Assembly (NCBI GenBank): GCA_030425485.1
Contig: JAUIAM010000004.1
Location: forward strand, 124,001-188,000
Direction: 5' to 3'
Length of the DNA stretch: 64,000 nt
Source of the DNA: Verrucomicrobiia bacterium
GTDB lineage: Bacteria > Verrucomicrobiota > Verrucomicrobiia > Opitutales > Cerasicoccaceae
This document shows, in pieces, positions 59,013-64,000 of the stretch. Every line of letters starts with the position of its first letter. The first letter of the stretch is position 1. A program made the position numbers and the translations under genes. The notes under the pieces are model-generated. The model made no database searches, was not told the origin of the DNA, and was given only the letters and a program-made list of their open reading frames with translations.

Positions 59013-59498
59013 ATGAATGCGGCCCGGCAACCCTCAGCACCTCGCACTACGAGCTCAGGTTTTACGCTCGTCGAGATCATGGTTGCCGTTATTATCGTCG
59101 GGCTACTGGCCGCCATCGCCATCCCCTCCTACAAGCGCATTGCCTACAACGCCAAAGCGGCCAATGTGACGAACAATTTCCGTACCTTCAAATCCAGCTT
59201 CCTCACCTTTGAGCTGGAGAATGGATTCTGGCCCGATGATTATGCGCCGGGTGAGCTGCCGGTCGAGCTTGCCGATTACATCAATGCCCACCAATTCGAA
59301 GCCAACACTGAGATCGGAGGAAACTGGGACTGGGACTATGGCACCAAAGGCATCACCGCCGGTATCAGCATAACGGGTAGCGGTTCCGACGATGAGCTCC
59401 TGACAGAAATCGATGGTGCCCTGGATGACGGAAATCTCGCTGAAGGCAACATGCGCAAGCTCGGCGAAGGTGGCCTTACCTATATCCTGGACGAATAG
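59013..59498 (+). CDS. Type IV pilin / pseudopilin-like protein
   Basis: 161 residues. A 15-residue leader ends with the prepilin cleavage motif (SSG then FTLVEIMVAVIIVGLLAAIA; the Glu at mature position 5 is conserved). The hydrophobic helix is followed by KRIAYNAKAANVTNNFRTF and an acidic Gly/Asp-rich C-terminus with no cysteine pair. It may be a minor pilin or T2SS pseudopilin. No other pilus gene is adjacent; a GspF/PilC-like gene occurs at 43003. MITE-type repeat remnants lie on both sides. Confidence 0.9.
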   Translation: MNAARQPSAPRTTSSGFTLVEIMVAVIIVGLLAAIAIPSYKRIAYNAKAANVTNNFRTFKSSFLTFELENGFWPDDYAPGELPVELADYINAHQFEANTEIGGNWDWDYGTKGITAGISITGSGSDDELLTEIDGALDDGNLAEGNMRKLGEGGLTYILDE

Positions 59499-59518
59499 CC
59501 CCGGGCTGTTTCTTCAAA

Positions 59519-59551
59519 CTTCGAGGTTAGCAGACGCGGCCTAGGCTGTGT
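59519..59551. repeat. End fragments of the MITE-like element, back to back
   Basis: 59519-59544 matches the right end of the element at 50738-50904 (CTTCGAGGTTAGCAGACGCG then GCCTAG), and CTAGGCTGTGT from 59541 matches its left end. The two share the central CTAG, as if two elements had joined end to end and decayed. Confidence 0.5.
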
Positions 59552-59552
59552 T

Positions 59553-59680
59553 AGCTTAGTTCTTGTCTAAACGATTTCACCGCAAAGACGCAAAGTCGCA
59601 GAGAGCTTCAGATATGAGCTTTATCTTAGGCAATGCCTAATGCTCTTTTGTGTTTTTTGTGCCATTTTGCGGCTATTAAC
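59553..59680. repeat. CGCAAAG-type intergenic repeat, partial copy
   Basis: Starts AGCTTAGTTCTTGTCTAAAC like the copy at 54958, continues with TTCACCGCAAAGACGCAAAG, and includes the TGTGCCATTTTGCGGCTATT block. The right inverted end is missing. Lies between the pilin gene and the convergent gene at 59709. Confidence 0.6.
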
Positions 59681-59708
59681 TTATTCAATGAACTTGGCTA
59701 ACGGTACA

Positions 59709-60314
59709 CTAGTCCCGAGGAAGGGGGTCGAGCGTCACCTCGCCGTAGACAACCGGAGACACCCCATAGACCAAACCAGCCTGCGCCTCTAAAAACCGTA
59801 CAGCTTCATCGTAGGCCGGAAGACTTTGCGCACCAATACTGACCACGATGCCCGCTTCGTCGCGCTTTTCCAGCCGGTAGCCCTTGGGCCGGATCGCCTC
59901 CGCCAGTTCGCGCGTACTCTGCCCCTCAGCCAGGCTGACCAGCACACGGTCGGCCGAGGTGACCAGTACGTGGTCAACCAGCCCCACCCCAGCCTCTTCG
60001 TGAGAATACTCCAGCACGCGCAGGGACTGCCCTGGGTCCTTGCCCTGGAGCAGTAATACGCGCAGCAGGGTGCCGTCCTCCTGGCGGCGGTATTGCTCCG
60101 CCACGAGGAGCTTGAAGTCCGCGTCCATGATAACGCGCCGCTCCTGGTAGGCTTCGAGGATACCCGGCACGGCTTCACGCTGAATTTCCTCCACCGTTTC
60201 CGGAAAAGCCATCTCCGGTCGCTCCAGATCCCTGCGGCTCAGGATGAAATAGAGCAGAACGAGCCCAATCACAAAGCCCACGCCAAAAATTTTTAGTCTC
60301 TCCTTAAAACTCAT
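59709..60314 (-). CDS. Hypothetical membrane-anchored protein
   Basis: 201 residues with one N-terminal membrane anchor (LKIFGVGFVIGLVLLYFIL, about 7-25). The exposed part is mixed: a coiled segment FPETVEEIQREAVPGILEAY (about 37-56), strands FKLLVAEQYRRQEDGTLLR, and two similar SLPAYDEAVRFLE- and STRELAEAIRPKGYRLEKR-type alpha/beta segments. No known family. Starts within the stop of the upstream gene (ATGA overlap), so the two are translated together. Confidence 0.72.
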   Translation of the reverse strand: MSFKERLKIFGVGFVIGLVLLYFILSRRDLERPEMAFPETVEEIQREAVPGILEAYQERRVIMDADFKLLVAEQYRRQEDGTLLRVLLLQGKDPGQSLRVLEYSHEEAGVGLVDHVLVTSADRVLVSLAEGQSTRELAEAIRPKGYRLEKRDEAGIVVSIGAQSLPAYDEAVRFLEAQAGLVYGVSPVVYGEVTLDPLPRD

Positions 60315-60616
60315 GAAAAGTACCCTTGTTTATGGGCCCTGCGCGCGCACAGCACGATGCCCAGCCCACCGGCCCAGACCCCAAAGTACATGGCTCCATC
60401 GAGCACACCCTTGCTCGCGCGGTAGCTCAGTTCGAGCTCCGGGTGGGTAAAGGCGCCCACCACGACAAACAGAATGACTCCCGCCACGGCGCCGATCAGC
60501 ACAAACCCGAAGGTATAAAGCACCCACCAGCCAAACCATTGCAACACGGCCAGCACGAAGTGCCCGCCACGCTTCAATGGGGAGCTTTCCTGCTTGCTTG
60601 GGCTTGTTTTTTCCAT
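60311..60616 (-). CDS. Hypothetical small membrane protein
   Basis: 101 residues from ATG 60616; a longer frame exists but overlaps the thioesterase gene. Two or three hydrophobic segments: FVLAVLQWFGWWVLYTFGF, VLIGAVAGVILFVVVGAF and YFGVWAGGLGIVLC. The start is Ser/Lys-rich (MEKTSPSKQESSPLKRG). No family recognised. Four-base overlap with the downstream anchored protein suggests a two-protein membrane unit. Confidence 0.7.
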   Translation of the reverse strand: MEKTSPSKQESSPLKRGGHFVLAVLQWFGWWVLYTFGFVLIGAVAGVILFVVVGAFTHPELELSYRASKGVLDGAMYFGVWAGGLGIVLCARRAHKQGYFS

Positions 60617-60689
60617 CGGGTAAACGTTACGGTGTATTGAACATACACGACACCGCAAGCTTAGGCGTGTCCTTAACCGGGAAATCCAC

Positions 60690-61091
60690 ATGATTACATC
60701 GCAGACTGACATCCGCGTGCGCTACGCAGAAACCGACGGCATGGGCTTCGTCTACCATGCCAACTACCTCCCCTGGTTTGAGCTCACCCGCGTCGAGATG
60801 CTGGACACACTCGGCTACCCCTACAAGCAGCTTGAAGCCGAGGGCTACCTGCTCCCCGTCCTTGAGGTGAAAATGAACTACAAGCGCCCGGCCAAGTTCG
60901 ACGACCGCGTCACCGTGCAAGTCACCGTGCGCGAGAAGCCCATCGTCAAAATCCACTGCGAGTACGAGGTGCGCCGGGGCGATGAGCTCCTCGTGACGGG
61001 CTCAACCAAGCACGCCTTTATCAATCCGCAGGGCGAACCCGTACGCCCGCCCAAGGCTCTCATGGCGCTCATGGCCAAGTGCTTTGACTAG
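60690..61091 (+). CDS. YbgC-like acyl-CoA thioesterase (hotdog fold)
   Basis: 133 residues. The 4HBT signature is clear: IRVRYAETDGMGFVYHANYLPWFELTRVEML-type start (quoted in pieces: YAETDGMGFVYHANYLPWFE), with the catalytic Asp near 18, then AKFDDRVTVQVTVREKPIVK and a GSTKHAFINPQGEPVR end. In E. coli the homologue sits with Tol-Pal, but not here. Hydrolyses acyl-CoA thioesters. Convergent with aroK, four-base overlap. Confidence 0.92.
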   Translation: MITSQTDIRVRYAETDGMGFVYHANYLPWFELTRVEMLDTLGYPYKQLEAEGYLLPVLEVKMNYKRPAKFDDRVTVQVTVREKPIVKIHCEYEVRRGDELLVTGSTKHAFINPQGEPVRPPKALMALMAKCFD

Positions 61092-61648
61092 CGGCGGCGA
61101 AAAACCCGCGCCTCGCGACGGTAGAATCGCTCCAGGTGGTCCACGACATCCGACATGGGCCGCTTATCCGTATAGATGCACGCGCCCGAGCGCAGGTAGG
61201 TCGGCTCACGCTGGGCCAGCAAATCGCGTATCCGGCGCGCTGGGTCTTCCACGTTAAGCAGGGGGCGGTTCTTGTTCGCAGACGTGCGCTTAAGGATCGT
61301 CTCGGCGGAGGCAAACAGGCAGGCCACGATCCCACGCGTGCGCAGGGCCTCGATCATCCCCTCCTGCATGACAAGCCCCCCGCCACAGGCCACGACGCAG
61401 CCCTTCTCGGGGTGACCGCTCTCGACAAAGGCGCGCTCGAGCGAGCGAAAATGCGCCTCACCCTTGTCAGCAAAAATTTCCGGCACCTTGCGTCCCTGGG
61501 CCGCCTCGATCTCGTGGTCGGAGTCCAGAAAACGCATGGATAAACGCTTGGCCAGCACGCGCCCCACGGTCGACTTACCCGTGCCCATAAACCCTACCAG
61601 ATACAGGTTGGGGCCGACGGCGGCGGGTCTTGTCTTGGACGTGTTCAT
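61088..61648 (-). CDS. aroK: Shikimate kinase
   Basis: 186 residues. Walker A VGFMGTGKSTVGRVLAKRL (about 18-36), shikimate-binding DSDHEIEAAQG (about 43-53), ADKGEAHFRSLERAF, VACGGGLVMQ (about 92-101) and a lid with NKNRPLLNVEDPARRI (about 126-141). It phosphorylates shikimate in chorismate synthesis. No other aro gene is adjacent. Confidence 0.94.
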   Translation of the reverse strand: MNTSKTRPAAVGPNLYLVGFMGTGKSTVGRVLAKRLSMRFLDSDHEIEAAQGRKVPEIFADKGEAHFRSLERAFVESGHPEKGCVVACGGGLVMQEGMIEALRTRGIVACLFASAETILKRTSANKNRPLLNVEDPARRIRDLLAQREPTYLRSGACIYTDKRPMSDVVDHLERFYRREARVFRRR

Positions 61649-61759
61649 GCAGGCTTTCCAGCGTTCAATGCAAAAGACATATCATGCAGGCAAGCAAACT
61701 GCTCATCAATCGAAAAGCACGAAACTCACGCTTAGTGTTGATTTGCCGTGTTTTTGCTT

Positions 61760-62956
61760 ATGGTATCTAAAAAGCGAACTTCTAACCACGGCCCGACGGC
61801 CACCCACTCTCACGTGCAGGCATCCCCCAAGTCCAAGCGAATCCCTGGCAAGCTCGAAGCCTACAATGACTTTTTCTCCCTGGAGGAAAATCTCAATGCC
61901 TGCTTCACCATGTCGCTCAAGCAGTTGGAAGACCGCTTTGCCGAGCACCCCTCGCTCAGCGAACCCTGGCAGGAACTGAAAACCTACCTGCGCAAGCCCG
62001 GCAAGCGCGTGCGCCCCATGCTCTTTCTCTCCAGCTACTACCTGTTTAGCGGAAAGGCACACATCCCGCCCATGCCGGCCTTCCGCATCGCCTGCGCGCT
62101 GGAGATTTTTCACGCCTTCGCCCTCGTCCACGACGACATCATCGACGAGTCCCACTCGCGGCGCGGCGCCCCCGCCCTCCACGTACGCATGAGCTCTGGC
62201 GGCTCCATGAGCAGCGAGAACGCCACCCACCTGGCCATCGTCATCGGAGACATCCTCTTTGGCTACGCGATGGAGTGCTTCCTCGACCCCGGGCTGGACC
62301 CCGTACACACCCAACAGGCGGCCCGCTATTTTCTCCGCACAGCCCAGGATACCGGCATCGGCCAGGCCGTAGAAATCGCGCACCTGGCAAAATCACTCGA
62401 AGAGGTCCACGAGGATGAAATCCTCCACACCTACTACCTCAAGACCACACGCTACACCATCGAATGCCCGCTCGTACTCGGCGCCATGCTGGCCGGAGCC
62501 AGCAGTGCGACGACTACCCTGCTGAACGATTTTGCCCGCCCGCTCGGGTTGGCCTTCCAGATAGAAAACGACCTGCACGAAGTCGAGCTGCTGGCCAAGG
62601 GCGACAGCGAGCTCGCCTACGACCTGCAAAAAGGCGTAAAGACCCTTTACCTGAAGAAACTCTACAACGCCTTTAGCCCCGAAGACCGTCAGTTGCTCTG
62701 CGCCTTTCTCGCCGACAAGGCCACCGAGGCCCAAAAGCAACAACTCTGGCAGCAGCTCAACCAGCACAAAGTCCGCGAGCGCATGGCACTGGAGATCAGG
62801 GATGCCTTTCGCCGGGCAGACCAGATTCTGGCCGAGGCCCCCCTGAGCTCCACCCAGCGAAAAGGCCTCAGCCGCATGATCGCTTTTCTGCGCGGCAACA
62901 GCCACCACTCCGAAGCTCACCGCACCCAGAGCGAAGACATCGCCATGGCCGAGTAG
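61760..62956 (+). CDS. Polyprenyl synthetase-family protein with altered second Asp motif
   Basis: 398 residues from ATG 61760; a GTG 12 bases earlier is also possible. Prenyltransferase landmarks: PGKRVRPMLFLSSYYLF (about 78-94), first Asp-rich motif LVHDDIIDESHSRRG (Asp 125/126/129), YTIECPLVLGAMLAGASS (around 233), and FQIENDLHEVELLAKGD, where the expected second DDxxD reads E269-N-D-L-H-E274. An extra N-terminal 30 residues and a C-terminal tail make it longer than usual (about 300-330). It may make an isoprenoid chain or be a non-standard, even regulatory, homologue. Confidence 0.85.
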   Translation: MVSKKRTSNHGPTATHSHVQASPKSKRIPGKLEAYNDFFSLEENLNACFTMSLKQLEDRFAEHPSLSEPWQELKTYLRKPGKRVRPMLFLSSYYLFSGKAHIPPMPAFRIACALEIFHAFALVHDDIIDESHSRRGAPALHVRMSSGGSMSSENATHLAIVIGDILFGYAMECFLDPGLDPVHTQQAARYFLRTAQDTGIGQAVEIAHLAKSLEEVHEDEILHTYYLKTTRYTIECPLVLGAMLAGASSATTTLLNDFARPLGLAFQIENDLHEVELLAKGDSELAYDLQKGVKTLYLKKLYNAFSPEDRQLLCAFLADKATEAQKQQLWQQLNQHKVRERMALEIRDAFRRADQILAEAPLSSTQRKGLSRMIAFLRGNSHHSEAHRTQSEDIAMAE

Positions 62957-63017
62957 CCACCAAGGCTATATCGGAAATGCACTTGCGGGCAGGGGCTTTA
63001 TCTGCGACATTAAAGCG

Positions 63018-63461
63018 ATGAGTACCGATGTGGTCGAAGTGACAATCAAAGGCGTAATGCCCACCTCCAATGGCTGCGCCATCTTTCTGGGCTGCCCGGA
63101 GAAAACCTTCGTCATCTACGTCGACCAGAGCATCGGTAACGCCATCTCCATGACCATTAACAAGGTCAAAAAGGAACGCCCCCTGACCCACGATCTCGTA
63201 TCGAACGTCTTTGCCGGGCTCGGCGTCACCCTGCGACGTGTCATCATCAACGATGTGGATGACGGCACCTTCTTTGCCCGCCTTATCCTGAGCATGGAAA
63301 ACGAGCTGGGCAAAAAAGTCCTCGAAGTCGACGCCCGTCCGAGCGACTCGATGGTCCTCGCCCTCCAGGCCAAGCAGCCCATCTACGCCGCCCGCAAGGT
63401 TCTGGACTCGGTCGAGGACATGACGGAAATCCTTGAGCGCATCCTCAAGCAGCAAAACTAG
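63018..63461 (+). CDS. Bifunctional-nuclease-domain (DUF151) protein
   Basis: 147 residues. The DUF151/BFN domain fills almost the entire chain: VVEVTIKGVMPTSNGCAIFLG, KTFVIYVDQSIGNAISMTIN (with the region quoted in parts), PLTHDLVSNVFAGLGVTLRRVIIND and VDARPSDSMVLALQAKQPIYAA. The order IYVDxxxGxAI, RPLTHDL and DARPSDxxALA is the family signature. Plant and bacterial members show DNase/RNase activity; here the role is unknown. The next gene starts 5 bp on. Confidence 0.93.
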   Translation: MSTDVVEVTIKGVMPTSNGCAIFLGCPEKTFVIYVDQSIGNAISMTINKVKKERPLTHDLVSNVFAGLGVTLRRVIINDVDDGTFFARLILSMENELGKKVLEVDARPSDSMVLALQAKQPIYAARKVLDSVEDMTEILERILKQQN

Positions 63462-63466
63462 CTGCC

Positions 63467-63913
63467 ATGTCCAACATGAGCAATGACAAGGGTTATCTGG
63501 CCAGTCTGGCCGTAGCGCATTACGTCGTGGGTGGCATCGGAGTGTGCTTTGCCTGCATTCCACTCCTGCACCTCGTCATGGGGATCGCCCTCGTAACAGG
63601 CAACCTGCAGAGTCATGCTGCACAATCCCCCCCTGATGCCTTTGGCTGGATCTTTGTCGCGGCAGGAGCCGTTTTTTTCCTCATCGGGCAGGCCATCGCC
63701 GTCACCATCATCGTCTCGGGCAGATTTCTGGCCAAACAGAAACACTACATGTTCAGCTTCATCATCGCCTGTATCATGTGCGCCTTTTTCCCCTTTGGCA
63801 CCATCCTCGGGGTGTTCACGATCATCGTTCTCTCGCGCGATAACGTGAAGCGCATCTACGGGCGGCTGAATGAGGAACCCACCGACACCGCCACGCCGCC
63901 TCAAAACCCGTAA
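63467..63913 (+). CDS. Hypothetical membrane protein
   Basis: 148 residues with about three hydrophobic stretches: LAVAHYVVGGIGVCFACIPL then LHLVMGIALV, FGWIFVAAGAVFFLIGQAIAV and FSFIIACIMCAFFPFGTIL, ending in a charged tail (RIYGRLNEEPTDTATPPQNP). This resembles DUF4064/interferon-induced-like small membrane proteins in outline only. Downstream of the nuclease-domain gene and 1 bp before the next start, so part of an operon. Confidence 0.75.
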   Translation: MSNMSNDKGYLASLAVAHYVVGGIGVCFACIPLLHLVMGIALVTGNLQSHAAQSPPDAFGWIFVAAGAVFFLIGQAIAVTIIVSGRFLAKQKHYMFSFIIACIMCAFFPFGTILGVFTIIVLSRDNVKRIYGRLNEEPTDTATPPQNP

Positions 63914-63914
63914 G

Positions 63915-64000
63915 ATGAGCCTGCCCGAGACACGCATTCCAGGCCAGCGGCCCACCGCCCTGGCCCCCATGCAGGACGTCACCACCCTGCCCTTCATGAC
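63915..64000 (+). CDS. tRNA-dihydrouridine synthase, N-terminal fragment at window edge
   Basis: The last 86 bases encode MSLPETRIPGQRPTALAPMQ followed by DVTTLPFM before the window ends. LAPMQDVTTLPFM is the FMN-binding start of Dus enzymes (normally LAPMxxVTxxPFR). Starts 1 bp after the previous stop. The subfamily (DusA/B/C) cannot be told from 28 residues. Confidence 0.8.
   Translation, partial: MSLPETRIPGQRPTALAPMQDVTTLPFM

Overview
This 64 kb window looks like chromosomal DNA of a GC-rich, Gram-negative member of the Verrucomicrobia, probably a marine Opitutae/Puniceicoccales-type organism. That placement is inference. It rests on the mix of outer-membrane machinery (Lpt, Mla, RND efflux, LolA-like and LpoB-like proteins), a PEP-CTERM protein, HPr/HPr kinase, and many secreted proteins without close model homologues. 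No sequence search was possible. I see no phage, no transposase, no CRISPR array and no rRNA; one tRNA (Gly-UCC) is present.

Layout: 1-6128 (minus) is a tripartite RND efflux operon (TetR regulator, outer-membrane factor, adaptor, permease running off the left edge) with a PsrA-like palindromic operator in front of the regulator. 6268-11184 (plus) carries a lipoprotein, a DsbD/ScsB-type thiol-disulfide reductase and a CBS-domain hybrid histidine kinase. 12300-15054 is an lptC-lptA-lptB-hprK run. 15055-15715 is an AT-rich gene-free segment with DnaA boxes, a good candidate for oriC, followed by dnaA. 18280-23484 holds glpK, glpD and htpG. 23783-33264 is mixed metabolism: a GT4 glycosyltransferase, an aldehyde dehydrogenase, ppk1, a LolA-like protein, an exported HAD phosphatase, a nitroreductase and a sialate O-acetylesterase-like enzyme.

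33351-42678 (mostly minus) contains rsmE, a Mla/MCE lipid-transport operon headed by an unusual Trp-Pro-Phe-rich repeat protein, rsmD, a second RsmE-family enzyme and two tandem GDP-mannose 4,6-dehydratase-like genes. 42802-49605 has tRNA-Gly, a GspF/PilC-like protein with a CheY-like regulator, a COG3014-YcfL-LpoB lipoprotein operon, a chagasin-like protease inhibitor, an alpha/beta hydrolase and galM. 49606-60616 is the most repeat-laden part: several copies of a 130-160 bp intergenic element with CGCAAAG-type inverted ends, a 167 bp MITE-like element with 22 bp terminal inverted repeats, a PEP-CTERM protein, carB, a sensor kinase/response regulator pair, a protein with an octapeptide-repeat tail, HPr and a lone type IV pilin. 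60690-64000 has a YbgC-like thioesterase, aroK, a polyprenyl synthetase with an altered second aspartate motif, a bifunctional-nuclease-domain protein and the start of a tRNA-dihydrouridine synthase.

Common threads are envelope biogenesis (LPS export, phospholipid transport, PBP activation, lipoprotein sorting, GDP-sugar supply) and HPr-kinase signalling, with both HprK and HPr present but no PTS sugar permease in the window. The most interesting leads are the WPF-repeat protein heading the Mla operon, the lpt-hprK linkage, the octapeptide-tail protein and the two families of small non-coding mobile-like repeats.
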